Shown: positions 1 through 12,700, counted from the first letter of the stretch. The stretch is DNA of 64,000 nucleotides from Neoconidiobolus thromboides FSU 785 (GCA_025603075.1 MU626273.1:111779-175778); one strand, 5' to 3'. Translations and numbers: made by a program. The notes: a model not told the origin generated them from the letters alone.

Positions 1-789
1 AATTTCAACTGAAAGTGGAGAAGGATTCTTCTTTTCATTAGCAGTTAAACCAGCAATCTGTCCTAATACAGTAGAGTCACCAGTTTTAATGACGATACCA
101 TAACCTTCACCAGCAACAACTAAGGTTCCATTGAAACCAATGTTATGAGCTTCAAGAGGATTCTTCATATCATTGTCAACAGCACGTGATTGTGGTTCTG
201 ATTCTCCTGTAAGAGAAGAGTTATCCACTTTCATTTCAGAAACGTTAAAGAGATATAAATCAGCAGGAATTTTGTCACCCATACGAACAAACACAATATC
301 ACCTGGAACTAGTTCTCCAGCTGGAATCTGTGATAAAGAACCATTTCTAATGGCACGACATTGTTGAGGAATCATATTGAGGAAAGATTCTAAGGCATCA
401 GCAGATTTTTGAAGTTGAATAAATTCAATAAGGGCATTAAGAAGTGCAACACCAACAAGGATAGCACCAATATAAGATGAAGAGAAATTACCTACGGTAT
501 CAATACCGAAAAGAATAAAGGTCAAAATACCAGCTATTAATAAAAGTACATTGAAAAGATTTGCCAAACATTCAAGGAATCGAACAATTGGGTGTTTTTT
601 CTTTGGAGGACTAAGAATGTTTGGACCATAGACCTCTTTAGCTTTTTGGATTTTTTCTGGAGTCAAACCTTGACTATCAGCTGGTTTCCCTTGGTTTACG
701 TTGGTTTCAAGTCTACCACATACATCCTCTAGAGGTAAGAGATGCTCTTCAATATCAACTCTCTTTACTTTTTCGTTTTTCTCAACCAT
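1..789 (-). CDS. P-type ATPase, P2C (Na+/K+-ATPase alpha-like), 5' part
   Basis: This is the first 263 residues of a P-type cation pump, open from an ATG at 789 to the window edge with no intron seen. The N-terminal cation-ATPase domain (about residues 15-90, ending GLTPEKIQKAKEVYGPN) is followed by two membrane segments (about 70-97 and 105-125). The actuator domain follows, with GDKIPAD (171-177) and the dephosphorylation motif TGES (194-197). Wording such as KVDNSSLTGESEPQSR and NPLEAHNIGFNGT resembles Na+/K+-ATPase alpha subunits (P2C) more than the fungal H+-ATPase or ENA Na+-ATPases. The phosphorylated DKTGT Asp, the ion-binding helices and the C terminus lie outside the window, so ion specificity cannot be read. 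P2C pumps are known in some early-diverging fungi. The P-type ATPase call is firm; the P2C assignment is probable. Confidence 0.88.
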   Translation of the reverse strand, partial: MVEKNEKVKRVDIEEHLLPLEDVCGRLETNVNQGKPADSQGLTPEKIQKAKEVYGPNILSPPKKKHPIVRFLECLANLFNVLLLIAGILTFILFGIDTVGNFSSSYIGAILVGVALLNALIEFIQLQKSADALESFLNMIPQQCRAIRNGSLSQIPAGELVPGDIVFVRMGDKIPADLYLFNVSEMKVDNSSLTGESEPQSRAVDNDMKNPLEAHNIGFNGTLVVAGEGYGIVIKTGDSTVLGQIAGLTANEKKNPSPLSVEI

Positions 790-3655
790 TTAAAAGATCG
801 AGTTCTATAGTTTAGTTAAAGTTAAACAATATAAGGTATTAGTTAGGTATATAAAATAAGTTAATAGAAAGACAAGTTAAAAGTTAAGTAACTTAAATTA
901 ATATTTAAAAGTTAAGTTAAGGATTTTTTCATTGTTTATATATTTGAGGCTGGGGCCTAGATAGCGGGAATATTCATGATTTAGTAATTATGCTTTAGAT
1001 TAATATGATTTGCACTTGTCAAATCTAGCTCAATAAAGTTAAAGTAAAAATGAATTTTATTGCAACCTCGTTGGGTATTGGATGAAATTGAAATTTGCAA
1101 TTTTAAAAGTTAACGAATTCACATTCATTCAAATTTATAGTTCTTATCATTGGCTTAAAATGAGATAATCTTCACCCCTTCTTTATGTAATTATATTTAC
1201 CTTTTCTTTTTAATGGGGTAAAGATTTAAGCCAAAAACAATAGTATACTTTAGAAAAAGAATATTAGATGGTCGTGTTTACATTAATATTTATGTATTTT
1301 AATAGTTTATAATATACAAAAATATGATTTTGCAAAAACATGATTATTTTTATGATTTATGAAATTACATAAGCTTTGCCTCAAATTAACTAACCTAAAT
1401 ACCCAATATATTACAACTTTGGGTATAAGATTTCAATAACAAAAATTGATCAATTACTAGTGTTAAATATCTATAAGAATAATGAAAATTTGCATGCGCT
1501 TAAAGTGGGATAGTTAACCATAAAATATTGCAGGGGCCAAACTTGGCTTAAAAAAGAACTGTCAGTGCTAATTAGCAAATACCCTAAAATAAGTAACAAT
1601 TTTAACCAATCAGCCTAATAAAATTACAAGGTCAATAATATAATTTCATTATTTTTAGCCCGGTTAGGAATTAGATAAGAGAATAGGAACATGAATTATG
1701 GCTATTGTTTAAATTTAATTCTCCCATTCCTGTAATCTTTGTTTTTTTTGCCGAATCTCAAAATAAAAACTTTATTGAAAATACATAACTAAACCTCCTA
1801 CTAGTAAAAATTATATTAATAAATGTTTATTTATTTATTGATATGTTTGTGTAAACCAATTTTCTCCACATTTGTCTATAAAATCATTATAAGCTTTTGA
1901 CTTGGTTTTAACAACTATAGAACGTATAAAATAAATTTGATTTTTTAATATATTTGCTATAAGCTCCTATTAAAATCTTATTACTAAATTAAGGCCAATT
2001 TAAAATCCTAACTGGATTCTGTTGGTTATACTGATACTAACATTAATAATATATTATCAAATTATTAAGTGGAAAACATACTACATAGTAGCGCGTGTAG
2101 TGTTTGGTATTGAGCTTTTAATTAATAGCATCAAATTATAATACTGTATATTATATGCTATAACAGTATTATATGTTTCATATATCTATAATCTTTATTT
2201 CAAAGAATGTTCCAAAGCTTAACGTTTATTTTCCAATTTGTAAACAATTTTGATTTTTTCTTTATACGATGCTATTTTTACGTTACAACGATAAAATAAA
2301 CATGTTGAGTTACTTTTTTAACTGACAGAATTATTTTTTCATTTTGAATTCTTTGAATTGAAGACTAATAGACCTAAGTACTTTATTAATATGAAGTAAT
2401 CGAAGGGTTTGTATTATTTTCTATTAAAGGCTTATTTAATGAGGGGTTTATTAAATTTTTATCAATGTGTAATAGACTGTGGGGCTACGATAAGACTTGT
2501 TAAATCATTAGTTAAGCCAATTTTAGAGTAGCTGAGATTAAATCACTAGTTTAAAGCTTAGCTAGGGATAAGTAAAAACCCCAAATTTCCATTCATCTAA
2601 TCATTTGAACTTTAGTTGATAGTCTAAAGGCAGATTTTTAAATTGAAGATCTATTTGTAAAACTTTTCAAATAATGTAGGTTTGATACTGTGAATCAACA
2701 TAAAGATGCAAAATATTTGCCCAGTTGCTGCATTTTTTTATATATCGTAGTAATCGGAAACCCATATTATGTTTTTGTGTTGGTTTGTAAGGTTCAGTCT
2801 ACACTATACAAAAGAAAGACGACTTAAGCTAGAAAATAGTAAAAAAAAAAAGGACTATTTGGGGATGGATTTTTGTGTTTAAGAATTTTACTAACAACTT
2901 TTCCGTTCAAATAGTGCTTAAAAGATGGAAAAAGTAATGAAGCTAAAAAAACACCCCCATTTGTACACCCAATATAGTATATTTTTAAATTACATTAGCA
3001 CTCCAGTTGGGTGTTCACATATTTTCAAAGTTTTTAAAAAACATAGATCAGGGGTCATAGTAAAACATCTTTGTTATTAATTTACACTTAATCTTTTTTG
3101 TTTGAACATAAAAAAAGCTATACCTTTTAAATTTATAAAAAATGACATGTAAACTACACATAACAAGAGATATTTAATTGCAGTATATTTTAGTTAAAGT
3201 GTATATTTTAAAACATTCATTTTATTGAATTGAAGAAATAAAGTTACGAAGATGACAACTCGTATTATATTATAAGTTGTTACTTTTTATACACTTAAAA
3301 AGAATTGTTTCTATAGTAATTTACTAACAAATACAACAGAAAGAAAAAGGTAATTGAGATAAAAATAAACTATTATTTTTACATGTTTATTTAAAAATTA
3401 AACTAACACCAATCGTAATAAAGGACTTTATTTTTATAACAATCATATTAATTTCTATATTTAAAAATAGTCATTAAATTTTTCTTTTAAAAATAGAATC
3501 ATCTACATTGAATTTAGTAAAAATTAATAAAAATGAGTTATTTTTCAATAATCTATATAAATTCAAACTACTTTACTGTAGAATTTTAAATGTTGATCCT
3601 AAAATTATGAAAATCTATAAATCACATTAATTAGTTATTAGCCCCAAGATATTAA
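790..3655. other. intergenic region, about 2.9 kb
   Basis: Very AT-rich sequence without a convincing coding region, tRNA or long repeat. It contains one copy of the 95-bp GGGG/CCCC element (2861-2958), listed separately. It also holds the upstream regions of the divergent ATPase gene and of the tyrosinase gene. Confidence 0.6.
2861..2958 (+). mobile_element. MITE-like element, copy 1, forward
   Basis: A 98-bp copy of the window's repeat family. It starts GGGGATGGATTTTTGTG, carries the core CAAATAGTGCTTAAAA and ends ACACCCCC. It is flanked by a perfect 4-bp repeat, ATTT, at 2857-2860 and 2959-2962, which is the expected footprint of transposition. Confidence 0.85.
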
Positions 3656-3663
3656 TATATAAA
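3656..3663 (+). promoter_or_regulatory. TATA box of the tyrosinase gene
   Basis: TATATAAA lies 79 bp upstream of the tyrosinase ATG. Similar TATA elements precede the other secreted-protein genes here at comparable distances. The element is short and the region AT-rich, so the support is the recurring position. Confidence 0.45.
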
Positions 3664-3741
3664 CAAACAATATTATTATAGTTATTAAATTTTAAAGAGC
3701 ATTTTAACTTTGAAAGTTAATATATAGTTAATAAATAGAAA

Positions 3742-5160
3742 ATGAAGTGGACTTTGTTAACCTGGGTCATTGGTACTTTATGTATTAATACAATGAATGG
3801 ACAAGGATGTGCCAATCCAGTGATACGTAAGGAAATTCGAGAATTAAGCCAAAATGAATTAACCAGCTATGTTAATGCAGTGCGTAAGTTACATAACACT
3901 TATCAACCCCAAAGTCCTTTAAGTGATTTTGAAATGCTATCGAAATTACATGATAATTCTAATAACTATATTCATCATGATCCTTCTTTTTTACCATGGC
4001 ATCGAGAATTTTTATTTCAATATGAAACTAAACTAAGATTAATTGATCCGACTATTGTATTACCTTATTGGGATTGGACCTTGGATTATGAATTTCCACA
4101 TGAATCCGTTGTATTATCAAAGTATATAATGGGTTCTAATGGAGATCTTAATAATGATAATTGTTTATCAAATGGTCCATTTGCAAATACTGTTTTAAAT
4201 TATGCTAGTGATCAAGATCCTCATTGTTTAAGAAGAAGCTATAATGCTGGACAAAATATCACTGCTTTTATGCCACCCGAAGTATTTATTACTTTAACAA
4301 ATGAACCGAAGTTCTCATATTTCTCCTTTTCATTAGAAGTCTTTCATGGTTATCCCCATGATGGTATTGGTGGTGACTATGGTGATTTTAGTACTATGTA
4401 TTCTCCTTCAGATCCCTTATTTTATTTACATCATGGCTTTATTGATATGTTATTTAGTAAATGGCAACTTAAAACCAATAATACCTTAATTTATGAAGGT
4501 GAACGTTATAAAAAGAGTAGAGCTATAACGGATAAATTGAAAAACTTCAATTCTACAATAAAAGATGCATGGGATACTAAAAATACCCGATATTGTTATG
4601 ATTATCCAAGTTATCCAAGAGCTATACCAAGTCCAAGTTATACTCAAATTAGTATGAATTCAAATTCATTACCTAAAAAAGAAAAGAATCATAGCAATTA
4701 TAAATTTATGGAAAATATATATGATGCCATTGATAATACCGAGAATATTGTAAGAGATACTGCCGATGATGTTAAAGATAAAGCTAATAAGAGGAAGAAC
4801 CGATTTAATAAAGCAGCATCTAAACTAAGTGGAAAAAAACAAGCCCATTTAGGCAACTTATTAAAAACGAATCCCTTCTTTAATCAAAATGAAAATGAAG
4901 CTGATGATACAGAAAGCAAAACATTGGTCGATCTTACTAAACATTTAAATAAAAAACATGGTAAAGGTAGAAGAGCTAGAAAGGAAGTTCGTAAAGCTAA
5001 AAGAATTTCAAGTAAATGGGTATCTAAAAATAAATTTAGTGAAGAAGAAGTTAATGAAATTCATACCTCCGCTATTAACCTTATTGATTCTTTAAATTCG
5101 ATTCAAGATTTTGTTTCAATTGCTGATGCTGCAAAAGATGCTAACAATATTATAGAATAA
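3742..5160 (+). CDS. secreted tyrosinase (type 3 copper oxidase)
   Basis: Intronless, 472 residues. An N-terminal signal peptide ends near residue 20 (MKWTLLTWVIGTLCINTMNG). CuA ligands are visible as H70, H79 and H87 (HHDPSFLPWHREF), and the PYWDWT strand follows at 108-113. CuB shows HGYPH (H202, H206) and DPLFYLHH (H230/H231). The family oxidises mono- and diphenols to quinones, for melanin, wall cross-linking or defence. The common HHxxxDR reads HHGFIDM here, so the Arg is replaced. From about residue 290 the protein continues as a Lys/Asp/Glu-rich tail with basic clusters (GKGRRARKEVRKAKR near 410-425) instead of an obvious hemocyanin-like cap. The basic cluster could be a proteolytic activation site, as in other latent fungal tyrosinases, but this is inference. 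Confidence 0.93.
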   Translation: MKWTLLTWVIGTLCINTMNGQGCANPVIRKEIRELSQNELTSYVNAVRKLHNTYQPQSPLSDFEMLSKLHDNSNNYIHHDPSFLPWHREFLFQYETKLRLIDPTIVLPYWDWTLDYEFPHESVVLSKYIMGSNGDLNNDNCLSNGPFANTVLNYASDQDPHCLRRSYNAGQNITAFMPPEVFITLTNEPKFSYFSFSLEVFHGYPHDGIGGDYGDFSTMYSPSDPLFYLHHGFIDMLFSKWQLKTNNTLIYEGERYKKSRAITDKLKNFNSTIKDAWDTKNTRYCYDYPSYPRAIPSPSYTQISMNSNSLPKKEKNHSNYKFMENIYDAIDNTENIVRDTADDVKDKANKRKNRFNKAASKLSGKKQAHLGNLLKTNPFFNQNENEADDTESKTLVDLTKHLNKKHGKGRRARKEVRKAKRISSKWVSKNKFSEEEVNEIHTSAINLIDSLNSIQDFVSIADAAKDANNIIE

Positions 5161-5380
5161 ATATATGTTAGAATATTCAATAATGATAAGTTAATTGATA
5201 TTGAAATATTTATTATTAAATGAATCAAAATATAGTTTGTATAAAAAATTGTATAAATATTTAATAATGTTTAATAAACATCAATTTATTTCAATTAATT
5301 AGAACTCAATTTTTAAACTAAAAGTGCTTTAATTTTTTCCTATAAAAAAATAAGTTAATAGAAATTCAATAGAAAAAAAT

Positions 5381-6350
5381 TCAAAATGTTACCATAAAAA
5401 CAAAGGTCAAAATAGTATGTGGGCCAATTCGAAAATAATGAGCAGTGAAACCTTTAAATAAACCATAAACTCCTTCTTTTTGAAGAATTTGTAAAAAACA
5501 TTGAGAAATAGAAGAATATCTCAAAGGTAAATTAGTAACTGGATCTCTAGGCTGAGAATAAGTTCTAGTAGTTACAACATCAAATGGATTCATTGCACAA
5601 CAAACTAAGAAGCCTGAAATTAATGAAGAATAAATATGTAAGCTAGTGCTCTCTTGAAAATTAAAATGAATTTTTAATTGATTTTTGGCTAAATCATAGG
5701 TAGGTAATTGAACCCCTGAACCTACCGAAGTTCTTAATGCAGCTGCATTATTCCCTCGATATAATCCTTTAAATCCTTCTTTTTTATAAATTATATTCAA
5801 TGCATCCCATGTATTTTTATAATGATATTTTGTCCCAATTTGTGGTATATTTCCTCTAGATATAGATTGTAATCGAGTTTTGACTAAAAATAATGGGGAG
5901 CCTAGAGCAGCTCCAATAGCTCCAGATAATGAAGCTGATAGGATTGGAGTTAAAAAATTATCTTTAGGTAAATTATTTTTTAATAAATCATAGCCACCAA
6001 AACGTACCCCATTCATTATTAATTGATAACCGTAAGCTGCTCCTAATCCACTTTGTAAACCTTTAATACCTTCTTCTTTATAAATTAGTGAAAAACTTTG
6101 GAACAGATTTTTATAAGGTCGAATTTTCGTTTCACTACGCTTTAATAATTCACCTTGTAAATGTAAACGTGTTTTAACTACCTAGAACCAATGACTTAGT
6201 TTTATTATTATTATTGATTAAATAACTACTTACTTCAAACGGGTTTGTAAAAGTCACTGCCATACATGCTCCTATTCCACCAGCAAAAAAATGAGTTAAT
6301 TTTTTACTTATTAAACTTTCAGTTCGTTCGAATTTGATTTCTTTACTCAT
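5381..6350 (-). CDS. mitochondrial carrier, SLC25A34/35-OAC1 type
   Basis: Two exons (6350-6234 and 6181-5381) joined in phase 0 across a 52-nt GTAAGT...TAG intron give 305 residues, the normal carrier length. The first exon ends inside the signature, and the join restores NPFEVVKTRL, a PX[DE]XX[KR] motif. The second and third repeats carry SPLFLVKTRL and NPFDVVTTRT. The start of repeat 1 (FFAGGIGACMAVTFTNPFE) and LHLQGEL resemble the fungal oxaloacetate carrier OAC1 and animal SLC25A34/35. The protein would exchange small anions across the inner mitochondrial membrane. The exact substrate cannot be told from sequence. The gene is convergent with the tyrosinase, about 220 bp away. Confidence 0.88.
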
Positions 6351-6902
6351 TTCTCTTTATTTTTTTATAGTAAAAGAAATAGAAAGGAAAGGAAAGGGAA
6401 GGAAGCGAGTTTTATTAATGTTAATATCTAATTTTATTATAAAATAAAAGCGAATAAGTCCTATTTTTTTATTTTTTTATACATTTTGTAATAATTTAAG
6501 TAATGTTTTAAATTTTAATCTTAACCAATTATCCTAATTTGATAATTGATTTTTCAAATTCAATTTTCTTTTATTGGCTTAATAAAATTAAGACTATTTT
6601 GCTCTAGAATTTAGAAAATAAAAGTTAAAACGTAACAAATAAAAGTGTTTAATAAAATCTACAAACTAATACCTAATTGAATATAGTAAATTAAAATAAA
6701 TATAAATAAAACTTATTTTATTCTTGAAAAATAAAAAGTATAATTTAGCTTCATTTTTTTGCTGAAGAAATTCTAATATCAATTTCTTCCTTTAATGCCA
6801 CTTAAAAAAATAGTTCCCTAATGTCACTTTAAAAAATAACTTTATTACATTCTTGAAGTAAATTAGTTATAAATTCAATATCATAAATAAAATCTTAACA
6901 TC
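6351..6902. other. intergenic region, about 550 bp
   Basis: Lies between the carrier start and the 3' end of the Mad3-like gene. AT-rich, with a purine-rich run (6380-6415) just upstream of the carrier ATG. No coding or RNA feature seen. Confidence 0.5.
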
Positions 6903-9319
6903 TTATTCAATATCATTTGTATTCTCTTCAATCTTAATATCAATTATATCTTCTTCCGTATCAATACCTTCTATTTCATCAAATTCAAATTTATTAATAT
7001 GAGTATTAACATATTCTTCAATAAATTGAGGACCATTAATAAATACTTGACTTGATTCTTTTAAATGCTGTTCTTTCCAATTTTGCAATTCATTAATAGC
7101 TTCTTTTTTAATCATACCAAATCTAGAATCTAATAATAAAATTAATATCAAGATTGATATTTAATATTTCTATTTCAATAAAAATAATAATTAATTTGAA
7201 AAAAAATTACCTAAAAAGAATTCATAAATCACATTTTTGCTTACATTTTTTCTTTCTAATTCTTGATAATGTAATTTAATTAATTCGATTGCTTTTCTAC
7301 CTGAAGTTTGTAATCTTTTAATTAGTAAATCTCGATAAGTATTTTTTAGTTGTTTATATTTAACATAATCTTTAGTATCTTTTTTAGTTAATACCCAATG
7401 ATTCTCTGTTAAATCTTGAGCTGAATCTGCTCTTCTTGGTTTTAAATAAGTACTTGTATCTTGAATATTATATTCTGCATCTATTCCTTTTGGATAAGAT
7501 AAATTACTACTACCATCAAACATTGTTTTTGTTCGAATTAATTGAATTAAATTTAATTCTTCTTTATTTAATTTAATATTGGGTGCTATTTGATTATTAT
7601 TTTCATCTCGATTACTTTGGTCTAATTTCATAGTCTTTCTCGGTGGTGAGTTGGTTATTTTACTTGCATAATTATCTCCATCAATATCTCCAATAGCTAA
7701 ATATTCTAATCGAATTTCTAATGCTGTTCTTTCATTTTTTTCCCCTAAATTTAATATCCCACTATTAAATGTATTGATAATTTCATTATTATCTATTAAT
7801 TAATTAAATTAAATTAAATTAAATTAATTATTATTGTTAAATTTTACTTGATTTATCTACTTGAAGCCGAGATATTACTTGCATTTGCCAACTCTAAAAA
7901 AATCATTAAATAAACTTAAACTTTAAAATTAAATCAAATTAAATTTACTTCAATTAAATCTATTTTAGACTCTTCATCCAGTATTGTAGACTAATATTAG
8001 TTATAACATTAATTTATAAAATCAAACTTTATCAAATAATATTACCTTATTATAGATTTTATTTAAACTACTTAATAATACATCTGGTATCTTATATTTG
8101 CCTAAAGTAGAAATAAAAATAAAAATAAAAATTACATTCAATTGAATAATATTAAAATTAAATAAAAATTACACTTAAACGGTATATATTTTAATGGTAT
8201 ATTATTATATTCCAAATCTAATACCTAAAAACATATCAATAATAAGTAAATAAATAAATAAAATAAATAAATAAATAAATTACTAAATTTTCTGGGTGTT
8301 CTAAATTAGCTAATTCTTCACATCTTCTATAAACTAAAGAAACTTCAGCACCCATTAATTGATCTTTTAATCTTCTTTTGGATTGAATATGCATTGGAAT
8401 AATTTTATACTTTCCATTAACTCTTCTAAAGATAGGATCTGGATTAACTTCCGTATTAGTTAAACAAAGTGGCCCACCAGTAGGATTTGAAAAAGTATGA
8501 TGATATCTTTGAGTATATTCATTTTGTCTTAACTGCATTGCAGGTGCAATAGTAATTAAATTTAATGCCTCTAAAGCTTCCATCAAATTTTTATATCTTA
8601 TTAAACCATCATTATAATGTACCATTAGTTTTGGTGACAAATATGGTTTCATTAGAACTCCTCTTAAAAATACTTCTTCTGAAGCAGCAAAACTAATTAA
8701 TTTTTAAATAATTAATATTATCAATATTATTGTTATTCTATTATGAAACTTACTTTAATTTACGATCAAAAGCTAACGAAAATTGTAAAAAAAATTCATC
8801 ATGTTCGGTACCAATCCCATTTGCTAACATAAAAGCAAATAAATTGGTTGGATCAATTAAATATTTGGAATAAGTTAGAAAGATCCTTAATGTTTCATGT
8901 AATGCCCTAACACTAGCTCTGGTATCATTAACTATATAATTGATCCCTTTTTCTAAATTTAATATAAATTCTTTGGGCCTTGTAGTACCCAAGGGATAAT
9001 ATTCATTAACAAAATCAACATAATCACTAAATATTTTAATGGGATTAAATGTAGTTGAACGTATATTTTTATATGATTCATTAAATTTTCCCAAATGTCG
9101 TTGATATAATTGAGTTAATAAATCGGGATTCTTCCAAGCTTCTTTCGACTTATCAGTTTGATATCCTTGTTCACCAAAAGTGATTAAAATTCGAGTAAAT
9201 TCCGTATTACGTTCAGAAAACGATTCGTCTTCCAGTTCAACTTCTTCTTCTTCTTCTTTATTGGGACTTTTAAGTCGTGATATCTCCTCATCGTTATATT
9301 CTCTTAAATATTCGCTCAT
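6903..9319 (-). CDS. Mad3/Bub1 homology TPR protein without kinase domain
   Basis: Eight exons (9319-8754, 8692-8284, 8224-8173, 8101-8046, 7990-7949, 7893-7848, 7792-7211, 7129-6903) join with continuous phase into 659 residues. Residues about 95-200 match the Mad3/BUB1 N-terminal pattern. A YVDFVNEYYPLGT segment and an ALHETLRIFLTYSKYLIDP segment come first. Then comes the hallmark LFAFMLANGIGTEHDEFF, followed across the first splice by FAASEEVFLRGV, where family members read ADEIYQLGI. This domain lets Mad3/BubR1/Bub1 act in the spindle checkpoint by contacting Cdc20-APC/C and kinetochores. An acidic stretch (residues 21-34) precedes it. The remaining 450 residues are not recognisable: no kinase motifs and no KEN box are visible, although KEN is expected of a true Mad3. 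It could be a very diverged checkpoint protein or a different user of the fold. The exon model is better supported than the function. Confidence 0.62.
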
Positions 9320-9754
9320 TTAAATAAGTTGTTTAATTTTATAAAAATATTAATGACTAAATTCTTTTTTGTTCCTTTTCTTTTATCAGGTTTTCAAAAA
9401 ATAGATACTCAGTTTTGATTGGTCCATTTTATTCATTTAGAATTATTTATTCAAATAACCCTTATAAATTTAATCCCCCTTTTTTTTGAGGATTTTGATG
9501 TTTTTACTTCCAATGTCAATAAGTAATTGCCTACTCTAATTACTATTACTTTTGTCAGTTCTTAATGATATTTTAATTATATTTAAAATTACTGATTTTT
9601 AACTTTGTACATATTCCGAAAAAAATATAGTTTACTAAAATATAAGAACAGAAAAAAATGAACTTAAAAAAATAAAATAAAATAAAATGAATAAAAATAA
9701 AAAACATTCATTTAAAAAATAAACTGATTTAATAACAAAATAAAATCCTAAAAA
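9320..9754. other. intergenic region, about 435 bp
   Basis: Contains the 3' flank of the chitin synthase and the upstream region of the Mad3-like gene. Homopolymeric A/T tracts only; no feature seen. Confidence 0.5.
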
Positions 9755-12700
9755 TTATCCTCCAACTCTTCTATCTTCAATAATAGCATCAATAGCATTT
9801 GAAATAAATTCTTTCATGTTTGTTAAATCCAACTGTGGATTTTTATTTTGTAATATTTCTCTTATTTGTTTTTTACTAACTTTCATAAGATCCACTGAAT
9901 CTAATATAACTACTAATTCATTATATAAATAATCTTCAACATTGGCTTCATTATTAGTATTAATGGTGTTACTATTATAACCTAATGTTGACATCGGATA
10001 AGGTGAATAAGGTAATTGTTGTTCATGATGATACAATTGAGATTCTCTAGCTTGCATTTGATGTTGAAAAGAGATAGTTGAATCTCTAGTAAACATATCA
10101 TTTTGTGGATAATGAATATTTTGATTTAATGGGGGAGGCTGACTCAAAGAGATAGTAGAATCTCTTATAAATTGATCATGAGGGAAATGTTGAGGAATTG
10201 GAAGTTGATTAGAATAAACAGTTTGATTTTCCCAAATTAATTGTTCATGTTCACTCCATTTAATATAAGGTATTGAATTAGGGTCAAATGTTTCCTCTTC
10301 TTCATTAATGATTTGTTTTTTACCATCATCTCCTAAAACGACCCTTGTATTACCCCATGAAAAATCATCAAAATGCCAAAAGGAATAAATAGGTATATAG
10401 AAATTAAATAAGCCCATGCCTAATAAATAAAATACCATCCACCCAATATGTTGCCATTGTTGTTTAATTATAAAGATTAATGCTTGTAAAATATAAGCTG
10501 AACACATTATAATTATAGAATAAGTTGATATATATTGAAATCCAGTAGCTGCTGCAACAATTATATAAATCAAGTAAATAACTGTTGCTGGTAAAATTAA
10601 AGTACCCACCAAATCTAAAAACACTACAAATCGCATTGAAAAACAACAAAAACCACACATCTCATTTAAAAATACTAATTCAAATAAATTATGAATAGTT
10701 GAATTAATCCATCTTCTTCTTTGACTTAATAAAACTTCAAATCTTTCTGGTGCTACTGTTTTACATTGAGCATCTGGTGTATATTTCATTTTATAAGTTG
10801 GAAAATGTTTCAACATTAATGTAGTTAAATATCGATCTTCACCTAAATGTAACAAATTTTTCTTATGTAAAGTATCGACTATATTTTCTGAATAATCTTT
10901 AATTACTTGATTACTAATAATCAATGGTTGATTACGTCCTGTTTTAATACGATACATACAAAAACATCCTGGTAAACAAGTTACAGCACCAAATAAAGAT
11001 TCAAATGCTTTAGCTAAATTATGAGATATATAGTATTCATAAACTTGCATCATAGTTGTAATTGATTGATTTTCATTTGATAAACAAGTTTCTCCACATA
11101 ATCCAATCACTTTTGCATCTCTTGTCATGACTGCAATTAATCGTGTTAATGAATCTTGCATAACCTCAGTATCGGCATCCACCATTAACACATATTCATA
11201 AAGAGAAGGATCTACTCCAATAACGTTTTTTAATTGGTGATAAATTTCTAAATCCAAGGGTGTCATTGGTGCATCAAAATGAACTCGATTTAAAAAATTC
11301 ATTAATAAAATTTGACTGTCCCTTTTTCCTCTATTACCAGGTCGATTACGTTCACTTGGTTTACCTACTTTAGCAACAACAATATATGGTACAGAGCGTC
11401 CTTCTACCATATATAAACCAGAATATACTTTAGCATAATTTAATTGTTTACTACCATCTCCAATAGCTTTATAACAAAAAGGTTCAGGGTCTAATGAAGG
11501 ATCGACGCCTAATACATCTACTACTATCTTTGGTGTGGGTTTATCATTACCAGAACCAATAATCATACCATCTGCAATTACAAAAATTAATTTATGTTTA
11601 TCATCATAATTTAGTAACGCTAATGATTCTAATGTTCTACGAATTGAATCCTCTCCTTCTGTATAACAAGGTACTTGACATATAACAAATTTATCATAAT
11701 CCATTGGTTCTCTTTTACTGGATAATTGTAATGCAGCTAAAAATTTAACTAATGTAACTAAGAGAATAATACCAGAACTGACTAATAATAAAATATTAGT
11801 TAATTGACAACGAACTGAAGATCTTGGATCTAATTTTCCAACATAAAATGCACGATCTAAACAACTCATTACTTTCTTTTTTTCACTATCACTTAAACCT
11901 GATTTAGTATTAAATAATGTAGTTAAATCGGCATCTTTTGCAGGTGAATCATTATTAAAAATTTGAGCAATGGTATTAGGTAAAAAATCGGCTTTTGGAG
12001 CTCCAGGAACTTGAGTTTGAAATTGAGGTTCATTAATTGTTTGAATATAGGGTGTTAAATCATAAACCTTATTATTGATAGCACCCCATTGTTTATAACC
12101 TGCTTTACGATAATCTGATAGGGTTTTAAAATCAAAAGCTACTTCCCCTTTTTTTAAATTTTTTAATTGTGGTAATGCTTTACTATAAAACCAGTTGGGA
12201 TCTTTTAATGATGTTGCTGGATATTGAGTTAATGGTCCAGAATCATGTACAAAATATTGAGATGTCAATGTATCATCGGACGTATTTGTCCATAATTTAA
12301 AGCCACTATCTGTAACATAATCAGGACAAGCTATATATAAAGGTACCGGAAAACTTGAAGTAACATCTTGTCCACCAAATTGATACATAGTATCTGGATC
12401 CACACCAGCTGGATTGATTGATTTTCCATGTCGTTGTTGTGCAAAATTCGTTATATCATAAACAACACCGTACATATAAACACCTAAATCATCAGGACCT
12501 TGTAATGTTTTAATCTCTTCTGGTAACCATACTTTATCTGGGGGACATAAAATTAAACCTAAACCTATATTCACAAATAATATCACAATCCAAGACCATA
12601 CAATAAGTACACAAATAGCTACTTTTTCTCGCCATGCCATTTGGACATCCGGTCGATCCATTCGTCGTCGTATACAACAAGTGGGTATCCACCAAGTCAT

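Noticed and set aside
173-367. A plus-strand frame of 64 codons
   Set aside because: It is opposite the clearly conserved P-type ATPase sequence on the minus strand.
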